Positions 35,788 to 45,738 are shown, numbered from the stretch's first letter. The stretch: 64,000 nt of DNA from Reichenbachiella sp. (GCF_033344935.1 NZ_JAWPMM010000001.1:4770115-4834114), one strand, 5' to 3'. Translations and numbers: made by a program. The notes: generated from the sequence alone by a model not told the origin.

Positions 35788-38700
35788 TTATTCTTTTGTG
35801 AACTTTTTGATTACAGATTTTCCTCCTTTATTAACCAATTGAAGCAAGTATACACCTGATTTTAAGGTGCTTACATCTACTTTACTGTTCTCTAGTTGTC
35901 CACTGGAAATTCTCTTACCCATTAGGTTCGTGATTCTATAAGACACTTCATCTCTAGTCGTTACGATATTTAAGAAATATCCAACCACTGGATTAGGGTA
36001 CATATCCACACTGACCGGAGTACCTACCGAAGACGGTGATGAACCTCCAAAACCATACGCAGTAAAGCTTGCTCCGCCTACACAGAAAGGAGTGGTTTCA
36101 CTTGAACCAAACGACCCACCAGAAGCTAAAGTGGTACTTCCGTCAGTCAAACTATATGAGCCACTGCCATAGCTGCAGCACATACCATCGCCATAGGCAT
36201 CATTCATCACTAAACTATAGCATCCATCCGCCAATTCGACATTGACATTCAAGGTAGAGCCATCCGCCTGTGAAGCGTAAGTGCCACCAGAGGCTATCGT
36301 AGTGCTTCCACTCATAATAGACCAACTGGTCTCTTCTGGATAATTATCAAAGGTCATAGTTAATGTAACGTTTGTAGTACCTCCCGTACTTCCAGCAGAG
36401 AAGGCAATATCGTCTACAGCCATATCTCCTCTGTAACTTGAACCCGTTACACCAACAAATCTTAGTTTAACAACGTCTCCCGTATAAGTATCCATATTGA
36501 CATCTGCAGTTAACCAGCTATTTCCTTTGTTGCCTGATTGCGACCATACGGATGACCAGTTATTTCCGTCAGTAGTAGCTTCAAGTGTAAGGGTTCCCAT
36601 GTTAGTTCCATACATATGGTATTTAAATGAGAAATTAGCAGCTGACTCTCCTGACAAATCATAACAAGGACTTTCAATTCGGGTCACCTTACTTGGATAA
36701 TTCGGGCTAGATGCTTCTACATACATATAGTAACTTCCTTCAGATGCGCTGCTTGGCCCTGTGCTACTTGATGGTGTAGACCCCGTTCTTCTAGTCCAGT
36801 CCAGATCATCTCCGCTTTGATTTGTCCAGGCACCAAAACCAGACTCGAATCCTTCGCTATAAGGTATGCTAGTAGTAGATGAACAACTCATTCCTGCACT
36901 CTGGGTAGTTACGTTTACCGCATTGCTCGCATCAGAAACATTGCCAGCCAAATCCTTGGCTCTGACGGTAAAAGAATAAGAGGTAGCAGCAGTTAATCCA
37001 GTAATATTTGCAGAATTAGTTGTTACAGTTCCAATATTAGTGGCGCCTTGATATACGTCATAACCAGTGACACCGACATTATCCGTAGAGGCATTCCAAT
37101 TGAGTGTAAGAGTGGTCTGAGTAATATTTGAGGCAGCCAAACTAGTTGGAGCCGAAGGTGCTTCTGTATCCGCAGAGCCAGTTACTACATTGATAGTATA
37201 GTCTTCTACTTCACCATATTGAAAAGACTCACAAGAAGTTGGGATACCGTTATACTTCATGGACACTCTCATTCGAGTATTACCATTAGTCGCGCCAGTA
37301 GGAACTGTAAATGATCCACTGACAGGAGAAGTTTGCGAAGCGGCTTGAGAATAAACCTGCTCTCCAGCATCTGCAAAATCTCCATCTTGATTGTAATCAA
37401 TCCAGACAGAGTAGGCTTCATTATAAACAGTACCCGACCAAGTTGGCGTAATGGTTATCGTATACGCGTCACCTTTGGTTAAACTCGTCGATTGAGTAGT
37501 GTAATCTCCATAACCACCTGATGATGCACCCGTAGCATTGTCGATGGTATTTAACTGCACTCTACCTATGTATTCATCAGAAGTACTATTTCCATTTGAA
37601 GAACAATAGTTTAATGGTGGTGTTCCTGTGGTGGTTACATTAAGATTAGACGATAGTCCACTTCCTCCACTACCACAATTGGCTACTACGGAGCAAGAAT
37701 ACTGTGTCCCTGTATTTAATCCAGTGGCAACATGACTAGTACCAGAAACATTAGTTGAAGAACCTCCTACCGTAACGGTATACGAGGCTGCTCCTGAAAC
37801 GGCACTCCATGACAACGTAAAGCCATTGTCATTAATACTTGACGAAGCTAAATTGCCTGGTGCAGCCAATGAACAAGTTTGAACATACTCGGAACCAACA
37901 CCAACAGCATACCATGAATTCGTTACGGCTATTTCCTGCGCTGATCCTGAACCAAATAATTCTACAGCAGATTGTATAGAGTAAGTCCTGAAATCTGCGT
38001 AATCAGAATTGGTATTAAGATAAACAGACTCTGTTCTCCAAACGATCGCAGCTGCATCATCCACTCCTATACCCGTTACGCTATAAGAGTCATTGTTATC
38101 ATTAGTATCTGTCTCTCCAGCGACTAAGACATAAAACCAGTGGTTGGTTACGCCACTATTCGTGTGTACCCCACAGTAGTCATTTTGATTACTAGGCGTA
38201 CAGTTTTGGCTCACCCAGTTAGTTCCACCATAAGTATCTGGATCTCCATAAGCTTTTGGGTTCGACATAGATCTGAAGGTTTGCCCAATTTCAGTCCCTA
38301 GGTTCCAAAGGTCTTTGTTCAATCCATAATTTTGATTGACATAATACTCGACACAAGCTCCCCAAATGTCGCTAAGCCCCTCGTTCATTGCTCCCGACTC
38401 TTTTTCATAAACCAAATCAGCTGTACCTGTACAAAACGCGTGGCCAATTTCATGAGCGGTAATATCCACTGTAGTTAATGGATCTAGGCTATTTCCCTTA
38501 CCATACACCATCACATAGCCTGTCCAAAAAGCATTGTCATTGTACCCTGCTGGGTAACCATATACAGACTCAATGTCTGTGTTCACATGACTCTCTATTG
38601 AAGCGCCATTTCCATCATAACTGTCTCTGTTGAAATTGCTCATAAAGAAATCATAGGTGGCCTCCGCAGCAAAATGTGCGTCTAATGCCGCGTTGTCTTT

Positions 38701-39534
38701 ATCGGCATTGTCATACTCTCCAGCCGTCCAACTATTATTGTTGTCGGTATAGTCCGAAGATCCATTAGGTCTTCCTGTGGTTTGATTGGCACTCGTAGCA
38801 GTAGTTCCGTCATAAGTCAAAATACCATTGCCTCTAGAGTAATCTCTCAACCTGTAGCTACCTGCATTGCTATCTGTATGAATAGTTTGTGTACCGCTGT
38901 AGCGCGTAGCCCCTGACCCCACAGCATCCGCATGTTTGATCACACTGTTGTATCTCACAACTTCTCCAGTCTTAGCATCGATATAGACATAAGCATTCAC
39001 GAAGGGTTTGTTACCCAAAATGTGAAACTTATAGGCCAGACGTGCTTTGTAACCATTGGAAGTATTTTGCACAATAACCAACTCTCCTTCAGGTTTGTCC
39101 TGAGTAGCTAGCGTTCTTCCGTCATTGGCCTCCCAGGCAAATTCACTAGCACCAGTCGCTGACTTGGCGGCACTCAAAGCATTAGCTCCGGTAATCTGAG
39201 GGTTGATATCTACCTCAGCTATCGTTGCATAATTACCAGTCATATGAGTCGCCACTCCATTTTTAGAGTGGATGGTATAAGTCGATCCTTCTACTCTTAT
39301 GCCTTTATAATAGTGTTCAAATTTCTCGTGGCGATAGCCCAGCTGGTCATCCTCTGTCTTAAGAGGTTTCATCTCTTCCGAGGAATTCATGCGCAGTTGA
39401 TTTCTCAACAATTCAGTTTTGGACATTTGTCCTTGGCTAGCTTCTAGCCGGATAAAGGTTTTGGATTTGTCTTGAGCAAATCCTTGATAGCAGACACATG
39501 CCACTATCAAAAGGGTGTATAACACTCTTTTCAT
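35788..39534 (-). CDS. secreted M4 (thermolysin-like) metalloprotease with FN3, GEVED, MAM and T9SS sorting domains
   Basis: A 1248-residue protease made as a preproprotein. Signal peptide ends near QGFAQ (residue 21); an FTP/PepSY-like propeptide follows (about 50-200). The catalytic domain has the zinc motif HEIGH at about residue 361 and the third ligand in ESGAMNEGLSD. Downstream are a fibronectin type III domain (about 565-650), a GEVED domain ending GEVEDYTINV (about 655-790), a second FN3 (about 797-880), a MAM-like domain starting SIPYSEGFESGFGAW (about 890-1050), a glycine-rich beta domain, and at about 1170-1248 a type A T9SS sorting domain (VDMYPNPVVGYFLNI ... GVYLLQLVNKGGKSVIKKF). 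It should be secreted by type IX and digest external protein. Confidence 0.93.
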   Translation of the reverse strand: MKRVLYTLLIVACVCYQGFAQDKSKTFIRLEASQGQMSKTELLRNQLRMNSSEEMKPLKTEDDQLGYRHEKFEHYYKGIRVEGSTYTIHSKNGVATHMTGNYATIAEVDINPQITGANALSAAKSATGASEFAWEANDGRTLATQDKPEGELVIVQNTSNGYKARLAYKFHILGNKPFVNAYVYIDAKTGEVVRYNSVIKHADAVGSGATRYSGTQTIHTDSNAGSYRLRDYSRGNGILTYDGTTATSANQTTGRPNGSSDYTDNNNSWTAGEYDNADKDNAALDAHFAAEATYDFFMSNFNRDSYDGNGASIESHVNTDIESVYGYPAGYNDNAFWTGYVMVYGKGNSLDPLTTVDITAHEIGHAFCTGTADLVYEKESGAMNEGLSDIWGACVEYYVNQNYGLNKDLWNLGTEIGQTFRSMSNPKAYGDPDTYGGTNWVSQNCTPSNQNDYCGVHTNSGVTNHWFYVLVAGETDTNDNNDSYSVTGIGVDDAAAIVWRTESVYLNTNSDYADFRTYSIQSAVELFGSGSAQEIAVTNSWYAVGVGSEYVQTCSLAAPGNLASSSINDNGFTLSWSAVSGAASYTVTVGGSSTNVSGTSHVATGLNTGTQYSCSVVANCGSGGSGLSSNLNVTTTGTPPLNYCSSNGNSTSDEYIGRVQLNTIDNATGASSGGYGDYTTQSTSLTKGDAYTITITPTWSGTVYNEAYSVWIDYNQDGDFADAGEQVYSQAASQTSPVSGSFTVPTGATNGNTRMRVSMKYNGIPTSCESFQYGEVEDYTINVVTGSADTEAPSAPTSLAASNITQTTLTLNWNASTDNVGVTGYDVYQGATNIGTVTTNSANITGLTAATSYSFTVRAKDLAGNVSDASNAVNVTTQSAGMSCSSTTSIPYSEGFESGFGAWTNQSGDDLDWTRRTGSTPSSSTGPSSASEGSYYMYVEASSPNYPSKVTRIESPCYDLSGESAANFSFKYHMYGTNMGTLTLEATTDGNNWSSVWSQSGNKGNSWLTADVNMDTYTGDVVKLRFVGVTGSSYRGDMAVDDIAFSAGSTGGTTNVTLTMTFDNYPEETSWSIMSGSTTIASGGTYASQADGSTLNVNVELADGCYSLVMNDAYGDGMCCSYGSGSYSLTDGSTTLASGGSFGSSETTPFCVGGASFTAYGFGGSSPSSVGTPVSVDMYPNPVVGYFLNIVTTRDEVSYRITNLMGKRISSGQLENSKVDVSTLKSGVYLLQLVNKGGKSVIKKFTKE

Positions 39535-39734
39535 AATAATTGGGTTTAGTTGAATAATTAAATTAGTAAGTATGATCGGACAGTCTAGCTGCTGTTAGAC
39601 TGGGTTTGATCCAAAAGAAATGTGTGTGAAGTCGAAAAGCTACAAATGAAGTTATAGCGATATTTTCGATATAATATTTCGACTGACGCCGAATATAATA
39701 GCGTATGCATTTGGGTTAGGTTAGGTTAAAAAAT

Positions 39735-39755
39735 ATTATTCTGATTCAGAATAAT
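39735..39755. repeat. 21-base perfect palindrome upstream of the M4 protease gene
   Basis: ATTATTCTGA, a central T, then TCAGAATAAT: ten-base perfect arms. It lies about 200 bases upstream of the protease start, suitable for a dimeric regulator. Confidence 0.5.
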
Positions 39756-39824
39756 TCCACAATATAGATTTTAAAAATCAATTAAACAAAAAATGCAGCT
39801 GAGGGCTAGTAAACGGCGTTTTAT

Positions 39825-39842
39825 TACTAACGAGCGTTAGTA
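39825..39842. terminator. compact hairpin after the dioxygenase gene
   Basis: TACTAACG and CGTTAGTA are perfect eight-base arms with a two-base spacer, 14 bases past the dioxygenase stop codon on the minus strand. No clear T-tract follows on the minus strand, so it is a weak terminator or a protein-binding site. Confidence 0.45.
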
Positions 39843-39855
39843 TTTTAGCCTAGAT

Positions 39856-40722
39856 CTATGATCCAATCACAAAAGATCTCATGGCCATTGATCCCATCAG
39901 AATAGATTCGTTGAAAAAGGTAAGTGTTTCTTTTTCATCTCGAAGTGCCAGCGTGTAGAGCATGGGTAAATAATGCTCATTGGTAGGAATCGATAGCATG
40001 GCTTCTTGTCCTATTTTTGAATAATTAATCAAGGTAGAATAATCGTTATTCTCGATCCACTCCTTAGTCTTCTGATCAAAATTCAATGCCCAATCATAAG
40101 GCTCATCAGAATCCCATCTCGCCATTCTCAAATTATGAATGATATTCCCACTACCTACAATTAAAACCCCCTTCTTTCTCAACGCTTTCAGCTCTTGAGC
40201 TAACTCATAATGATACTGAGGGCCTTGCTTATAGTCCAGACTAAGCTGGAATACAGGCACATCCGCTTCTGGAAACATTTTGATCAAAACCGACCAAGTG
40301 CCGTGATCCAGTCCCCATTCGTGGTCTTCTTCTACCGTTGTTTTCTTCACTTCCTGAATCACTTCGGCCGCCATTTCCGGCGAACCGGGTGCTGGATATT
40401 GCACATCAAATAGCGCCTTCGGGAAACCTCCAAAATCATGAATAGTTCTGGGTTTAGGCGTCATGGTCACCATGGTGCCTTTAGTTTGCCAGTGAGCTGA
40501 AATACAAAGAATCGCCTTAGGTTTAAGTCCCTTTCCCATTTCCTGCCAGCCACGCGTTATATCATTCTCTAAAATGGCATTCATAGGATTACCATGGCCC
40601 ACAAAAAGTGTTGGCATTTTTTCGCTTTCGCTAATATCTTCTATTTGCTTAGTCCAGGTCTTTAGTGACATTCCTACCATAGGTGTTGTTGCTAATAGTT
40701 TTAAAAACTTACCCCTTTTCAT
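39856..40722 (-). CDS. LigB-type extradiol ring-cleavage dioxygenase (DOPA 4,5-dioxygenase, YgiD-like)
   Basis: A 288-residue class III extradiol dioxygenase homologous to YgiD/DODA, which opens the ring of DOPA or related catechols. The metal-binding positions are visible: His in FVGHGNPMNAI, SAHWQT and DHGTWSVL. Unlike E. coli YgiD it carries an N-terminal stretch MKRGKFLKLLATTPMVGM that resembles a cleavable or anchoring leader, so the mature enzyme may be periplasmic; the leader lacks a twin-arginine motif. Alternatively translation could begin later, but no good start is near the conserved MPTLFVGHG. No pathway genes surround it; the physiological substrate is open. Confidence 0.85.
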   Translation of the reverse strand: MKRGKFLKLLATTPMVGMSLKTWTKQIEDISESEKMPTLFVGHGNPMNAILENDITRGWQEMGKGLKPKAILCISAHWQTKGTMVTMTPKPRTIHDFGGFPKALFDVQYPAPGSPEMAAEVIQEVKKTTVEEDHEWGLDHGTWSVLIKMFPEADVPVFQLSLDYKQGPQYHYELAQELKALRKKGVLIVGSGNIIHNLRMARWDSDEPYDWALNFDQKTKEWIENNDYSTLINYSKIGQEAMLSIPTNEHYLPMLYTLALRDEKETLTFFNESILMGSMAMRSFVIGS

Positions 40723-40766
40723 ATTTCTATTTGAAGTAGAAGCTAAAAGTGGATCAATTAGTTCCC

Positions 40767-41966
40767 TTACTTCTGAGCTTTGTCACAAACCAAAGCAGCT
40801 AAACTACCATCCATCAGCTTCGTTGCGAAAAGATACACTTCTCCACCCTCTTTAACACCTGTTTTTCGCCTGATGTCTTTGACTGAGAGCGGATAATTGC
40901 GAACCGTGATATTCGCCTTGCCTTGCGGCAAATAGGGTTTGAGTTTTTTCTTATTCAGAACCGTTTGGGCGATGATTTTAAAGGCGCGGCCAGGAAAATT
41001 TTCAATCAGTAACTCTGAAGTATAGAGATGTGAGTTACGCTGCAGCTTGTTTACCGCAAAAGCATTTGATACAGCATTGAAACCTCCTGCTTTCATAATG
41101 GAAGCATTTGGTTCATACAGAAAGTTGAGCGGCTGACTAAAGGATGGTGTCATTTCTTCCTGGCTTTCTGAAAAGGTGAATTGTTCCTTGCCTTTCTTCA
41201 TCAAATTAACTGCTATTCTATTCGCTGGGCCTTCATAGTCAGGTACTATTCGAAACAATAGCTCCTTGCACTCATTCTTCACAGAAACAACATGAACTTC
41301 CTTCACATTAGGCAGTACTTCCAAAGCCAAATGGATATCCAGCAATGGGGACAATTTGATCAGCACCTCTGCTTTGCGTTCTAAAAGCAGCGGAATAATG
41401 AGGTTCAAATCCGGCGAACAATCTTCAATTTGAAAGACTTTTTGATTGGCGTCGTCGCGTCTAGCCGGATCAATAAAATAGCAGTCTGCAGGTTCCTTTT
41501 CCAGTTTTAGATACTCTTCAGCAGTACCATGAAATTGAGTAATGTCATTAACCCCAAGCGCCTCAAAATTATGTTGAGCCAGCACCTGCAATTCACCTGA
41601 TCGCTCGATATAATTGGTCTGTTCAAATTTCTGAGACAGATAGTACAAATCGATACCCAATCCTCCAGTCAAATCTGTGACGGTCTTTCCCTCCACTAGC
41701 GATGCTTTGTATTTGGCCGTCTCTTCGGACGAACATTGCTCCATGGATACACCGTGTGGAAATATTATTTTTTGATTAGCATACCACTCTGGTAATTTGG
41801 ATTGTGCCTTTTTTCTCGACTGGATTTGAGCGGCAATTTCCCGAATGGGTAATTCCGGGTATTTCTTTGACTGTAGCACCAATGCTAGCGGGTCATCATT
41901 CAGATGGGCCTGAATAAATTCCCGGACAGGAACGGGACTAAGGATATCTACGAGTGAATTGGACAT
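40767..41966 (-). CDS. THUMP-like class I SAM-dependent methyltransferase
   Basis: A 399-residue RNA-modification-type methyltransferase. The SAM-binding motif is DLTGGLGIDLYYLSQ (about residues 95-110), followed by YIER as the acidic ligand strand, and the DPARRDDANQKVFQIEDCSPDL catalytic region, as in the Trm5/TrmK-like group with a C-terminal THUMP-like domain (KLKPYLPQGKANITVRNYPLSVKDIRRKTGVKEGG). The target is probably tRNA or rRNA, but the position is unknown. A perfect -7 box on the minus strand at 41980-41987 lies inside the loop of the asd terminator, 13 bases before the start codon. Confidence 0.85.
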   Translation of the reverse strand: MSNSLVDILSPVPVREFIQAHLNDDPLALVLQSKKYPELPIREIAAQIQSRKKAQSKLPEWYANQKIIFPHGVSMEQCSSEETAKYKASLVEGKTVTDLTGGLGIDLYYLSQKFEQTNYIERSGELQVLAQHNFEALGVNDITQFHGTAEEYLKLEKEPADCYFIDPARRDDANQKVFQIEDCSPDLNLIIPLLLERKAEVLIKLSPLLDIHLALEVLPNVKEVHVVSVKNECKELLFRIVPDYEGPANRIAVNLMKKGKEQFTFSESQEEMTPSFSQPLNFLYEPNASIMKAGGFNAVSNAFAVNKLQRNSHLYTSELLIENFPGRAFKIIAQTVLNKKKLKPYLPQGKANITVRNYPLSVKDIRRKTGVKEGGEVYLFATKLMDGSLAALVCDKAQK

Positions 41967-41972
41967 AAAAAA

Positions 41973-42003
41973 ACTGGCTCAAATGTAAATCATTCGAGCC
42001 AGT
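41973..42003 (-). terminator. asd terminator with an embedded promoter box
   Basis: ACTGGCTC (41973-41980) pairs with GAGCCAGT (41996-42003); on the minus strand the stem is followed by seven T residues, a strong terminator 53 bases after the asd stop. The loop carries CAAATGTA (41980-41987), the complement of TACATTTG, a perfect -7 box for the next minus-strand gene. Confidence 0.75.
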
Positions 42004-42055
42004 CATTCTTTTGTGCGAATGGCTAATTCACACGAATAACTAAAATAGGTTTTTC

Positions 42056-43048
42056 TTAGAGTACTAAGTTGTTCTCAGTCACATATTGAGCAATCTGAAC
42101 AGCATTGGTAGCGGCTCCTTTTCTCAGGTTATCTGCCACGATCCACAAGTTCAGTGCGTTTTCTTTAGATTCGTCCTTTCTGATTCTTCCTACAAAGACT
42201 TCATCCTTTTTGTGTGCAGTCAATGGCATAGGGTAGACATTATTAGCCACATCGTCTTGAATTACCAGACCAGGCACTTTAGAAAGAATCTCTTTCACTT
42301 CGGCCAAATCATAAGGATTATCGAATTCAATATTGACAGATTCTGAGTGACCGCCTATGGTTGGGATACGAACGCAGGTAGCAGAAACTTTAACGTTTGC
42401 ATCACCTAAAATTTTGACCGTTTCGTTAGTCATTTTCATTTCCTCTTTGGTGTATCCATTTTCTTGAAACACATCAATATGAGGCAGTACATTCATGTCA
42501 ATTTTGTGTGGGTAGACCATATCAGGTGTCTCACCGTTTCGTTCGGCCATCATCTGATCTACTGCGCCTTTACCCGATCCGGTTACCGACTGGTAGGTAG
42601 ATACAATCACACGGTTGATTCCATATCTTTCATGCAATGGACCCAATACCAATACCATCTGGATCGTAGAGCAATTAGGATTGGCGATGATTCTGTCGTC
42701 GATCATAATGGCTGAACCATTGATCTCTGGCACGATCAATTTTTTAGATGGGTCCATTCTCCAGGCCGAAGAGTTGTCAATCACGATCGTGCCAACCTCC
42801 GCAAATTTTGGTGCCCACTCTAAAGAGGTTCCTCCGCCTGCAGAGAAAATAGCAATATCAGGCTTGGCTGCTACTGCATCTTCCAGACCTATAACGGTAT
42901 GGGCTGTTCCTTTGTATTCAATCACCTTACCCACTGATCGGGCGGAAGCGACCAACATCAATTCGTCGTATTCAAAATTTCTTTCTTTTAGGACTTCGAG
43001 AATTTCCGATCCTACTAATCCTGTGGCTCCAACTACTGCTAATTTCAC
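42056..43048 (-). CDS. asd: aspartate-semialdehyde dehydrogenase
   Basis: A 330-residue enzyme reducing aspartyl phosphate to aspartate semialdehyde for lysine, threonine, methionine and diaminopimelate synthesis. It has the NADP-binding start LAVVGATGLVGSEIL, the active Cys in IIANPNCSTIQM (near residue 125), and the STYQSVTGSGKGAVDQM stretch typical of the Gram-negative/Bacteroidota type. It is monocistronic: its own terminator follows and a likely -7 box (43159-43166, minus) lies 110 bases upstream, leaving a leader of about 100 bases. Confidence 0.96.
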   Translation of the reverse strand: MKLAVVGATGLVGSEILEVLKERNFEYDELMLVASARSVGKVIEYKGTAHTVIGLEDAVAAKPDIAIFSAGGGTSLEWAPKFAEVGTIVIDNSSAWRMDPSKKLIVPEINGSAIMIDDRIIANPNCSTIQMVLVLGPLHERYGINRVIVSTYQSVTGSGKGAVDQMMAERNGETPDMVYPHKIDMNVLPHIDVFQENGYTKEEMKMTNETVKILGDANVKVSATCVRIPTIGGHSESVNIEFDNPYDLAEVKEILSKVPGLVIQDDVANNVYPMPLTAHKKDEVFVGRIRKDESKENALNLWIVADNLRKGAATNAVQIAQYVTENNLVL

Positions 43049-43158
43049 TTCTTGTACTTTTTAAAATTGTTCGCTTTAGAAAAGTGTAAAAGCTTACAAC
43101 TTCTCTAACAATCGAATCTGATTGATTAATTATCTCTGGGTTCCATGAATTGAGAATT

Positions 43159-43166
43159 CAAAATTA
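43159..43166 (-). promoter_or_regulatory. -7 promoter box for asd
   Basis: On the minus strand it reads TAATTTTG, a perfect TAnnTTTG match. It predicts a leader of about 100 bases; I see no known riboswitch in that leader. Confidence 0.4.
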
Positions 43167-43296
43167 GCACAATTAAATGGAGAATTTGAACAGTGAATTA
43201 CTGAAATTCATTGAGAATGTTAACGAATGCGACTATTTGTTAAATTATTAACTGATAAAAATACTCATCGCCAATATCTAACAAATTTGAGCCCCA

Positions 43297-45702
43297 TTAT
43301 TCTCTCAACATATTTACAGGATTCTCCAAAGCCGCTCGAAATGAATACCAACCAATAGATAAAAAGCCAATCACAAGGATAGAACCGATGGATAAGAGAA
43401 GAAGCCTAACCCCTATTTCAATTCGGTAGGCAAAGTTATTGAGCCACTCATCCCCTAAATAGTAGGCAATAGGCAAGCCTATGAGAATGGCCAAGCCAAT
43501 CACAGATAATTGCTTAAAAGTGAAGTATTTCAATATCCAAAGTTCGGAAGCTCCAAGCGTTTTACGGATGGCCACTTCTTTTCTTTTCAATCCTGTGAGA
43601 TAGGCAGAGAGTCCATACATACCAAAACCTGCTAGGAATATGGCGAGCAGAGTAAAAATTGAAAATAGCTTCTGAGTATGAGATTCCGTTTCATACAGCT
43701 TCTCCAGACTAGAATCTAAAAAGGAATATTCTACCGGCTTTTCAGGTGAAAATACGGTCCATTGACTTAGCATTTCTTGAACTGCCTGTTGGGTTTGACT
43801 TTCTTTCACTTTAAATACCAATCTATTGGTGGACCTCATCCCACTAGAAATCACTAATGGGCGAATACTTTCATGCAAGGAGTGAATGTGAAAATCCTCG
43901 ACCACCCCAATTACTTTAAGCTGTCTGGTGCCCATAGTGTTTTTGAGGAATGAATTGACCGCCTCATCCGGAGTTGTCCAACCAAATTGTTTCATGGCTT
44001 CTTGGTTGATCAAGACAAACCGTGCAGTATCTGTAAAATCACTCTTTCGATAATTTCGCCCTGCCAGCAGAGACAAGCCAAAAATGTCTGCTCCATGTTC
44101 ATCACCGACAAAGTAGAAGGAGACATTGACTGGATTTCCTTCGCTTTCAGTAGTTGTATAGGTAGTCGCACCATTCACAAATCCGGGAACAGAAGATACA
44201 GCCGATCCCTGCAAAATGTGGGGGGATTTGAGCATTTCATTTCTGAATACCTCGGCCTTTTGGTTTAATTCATAAGCGTTGTCAATGACCAGAAGGTTCT
44301 CTTTGTCATATCCTAAATCAACAGTTTTCAAATATTGATTTTGCTCATAAACCACCAAAGTGGATACAATCACAATTAGTGAAACTCCAAACTGAAGTCC
44401 CACGAGGATATTTCTAACCCAACGCTCTTGGCCAGATTCTGTACTGCTTTTAGCATTTGAGCTAATTACTTCAGTAGGATAAACTGTTGACAGTTTTAAT
44501 GCAGGATAAATACCTGCTACAACACCAAGTACCAAGGCAAAAACAACAAACAACAACAAGAATGATGGGTTTAGCAATACATCCGATGACCACATTTTCC
44601 CAGATAAATCATTGAACATCGGTAGTATCTGGAAGGACAACAATAAGGCAATCACTGCCGAAGTCAGCGTAATGATCAACGACTCCCCTAGCAACTGTCT
44701 GGTCAATTGGGCTCGAGAAGCTCCCATAATTTTCTTCAACCCTAACTCCTTCATTCGTTTGCCTGCCTTGGCCGTAGAGAGGTTGATGTAATTAAGACAT
44801 GAAATGATCAAAATGAATATCCCTACCGCCATGAACAGTTGTACATTGCTTTTGTTGCCATTGGGCATAAACTCCCATCGCAAGTTTGAGGTCAAATGAA
44901 TATCGGTGAGCGGCTGCAAAAAATAATCATAGCTATTGCCTTCTTCCAACCACTTATCAAAATCCATTCCGCTGGTATTCAAAGCCATTTGCTGTAAAAG
45001 AAACTGATGCATTTTACTTTCGAATTGTTTTGTATCTACCCCAGCATTGAGCTTAATATACGTGAAGTAAAAGAAGGCTGTACCCCATTGCGTTCGATAT
45101 CTGGACTCCCGTGAATCAACCATAGGCAAAATCAAATCAGCTTCGAAATGTGAATTATCCGGCAAGTTTTCAATCACCGCACTGACTTGATAATTCACAC
45201 TGTCGCGAATGATCAGTTGCTTACCTACAGCCTGTGTGGTATTAAAATATTTCAAGGCCAGCTTTTCAGTAAGTACTACCTGTCGAGGCTTTTCCAGAGA
45301 GGTACCCAAATTTCCATCCAAGACTTTCAAATCAAAAAGTTCAAAAAAATCCGGATCTGCGTACAAACCCTCCTTCTCAATATAATCCTGATTATCAACG
45401 CTAACGTCAATGTCTCCTTGTGATATTCTACTCGCATTCTCAATAACAGGGAAATTGTCTTGAAGCGCTAGTCCTACTGGAGCCGGAATAGAGGCCCAAC
45501 CTACTTCGTTGTTTGGATAAACACGGTTGAGTGCCACCCTATATATGCGATCAGCATCCGTATAGTGATCGTCATAAGTCAGCTCACTTTGCAAATAAAG
45601 AAATATGAAAATCGTTGAAGTAGTGCCTAACACCAGACCAACAAGATTGATGGCATAGTATAATTTATTTCTACGTGCGTTTCGGAGGAAGAATTTTATC
45701 AT
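43297..45702 (-). CDS. FtsX/MacB-type ABC permease without adjacent ATPase
   Basis: An 801-residue permease with two repeats of the MacB periplasmic core and FtsX-type membrane domain: helix at about 15-40, periplasmic core about 45-280, three or four helices to about 460, a second core about 470-670 and further helices to the end. FtsX signatures are seen in KAGKRMKELGLKKIMGAS and GLKRKEVAIRKTLGAS, which repeat the same pattern in both halves. Such proteins in Bacteroidota work in lipoprotein handling, antimicrobial peptide resistance or mechanotransmission. The neighbouring genes (asd, DUF1801) encode no ATPase or MacA-like adaptor, so its partner is elsewhere. Confidence 0.87.
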   Translation of the reverse strand: MIKFFLRNARRNKLYYAINLVGLVLGTTSTIFIFLYLQSELTYDDHYTDADRIYRVALNRVYPNNEVGWASIPAPVGLALQDNFPVIENASRISQGDIDVSVDNQDYIEKEGLYADPDFFELFDLKVLDGNLGTSLEKPRQVVLTEKLALKYFNTTQAVGKQLIIRDSVNYQVSAVIENLPDNSHFEADLILPMVDSRESRYRTQWGTAFFYFTYIKLNAGVDTKQFESKMHQFLLQQMALNTSGMDFDKWLEEGNSYDYFLQPLTDIHLTSNLRWEFMPNGNKSNVQLFMAVGIFILIISCLNYINLSTAKAGKRMKELGLKKIMGASRAQLTRQLLGESLIITLTSAVIALLLSFQILPMFNDLSGKMWSSDVLLNPSFLLLFVVFALVLGVVAGIYPALKLSTVYPTEVISSNAKSSTESGQERWVRNILVGLQFGVSLIVIVSTLVVYEQNQYLKTVDLGYDKENLLVIDNAYELNQKAEVFRNEMLKSPHILQGSAVSSVPGFVNGATTYTTTESEGNPVNVSFYFVGDEHGADIFGLSLLAGRNYRKSDFTDTARFVLINQEAMKQFGWTTPDEAVNSFLKNTMGTRQLKVIGVVEDFHIHSLHESIRPLVISSGMRSTNRLVFKVKESQTQQAVQEMLSQWTVFSPEKPVEYSFLDSSLEKLYETESHTQKLFSIFTLLAIFLAGFGMYGLSAYLTGLKRKEVAIRKTLGASELWILKYFTFKQLSVIGLAILIGLPIAYYLGDEWLNNFAYRIEIGVRLLLLSIGSILVIGFLSIGWYSFRAALENPVNMLRE

Positions 45703-45738
45703 AGTGGTAACTTTAGAAAAATGCCTCTATTAAATTAT

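Larger units (their letters stand above)
39535..39855. other. 321-base gap upstream of the M4 protease gene
   Basis: No coding sequence is visible. The gap holds a 7-bp hairpin in the protease leader (CAGTCTA 39581-39587 with TAGACTG 39596-39602), a GGTTAGGTTAGGTTA stretch at 39714-39728, a perfect 21-base palindrome at 39735-39755 and a compact hairpin at 39825-39842 just after the dioxygenase stop codon. Confidence 0.5.

Noticed and set aside
39713-39728. GGGTTAGGTTAGGTTA stretch resembling a telomere-like repeat
   Set aside because: Only about two and a half units on what seems a normal chromosome; no array and no end nearby.
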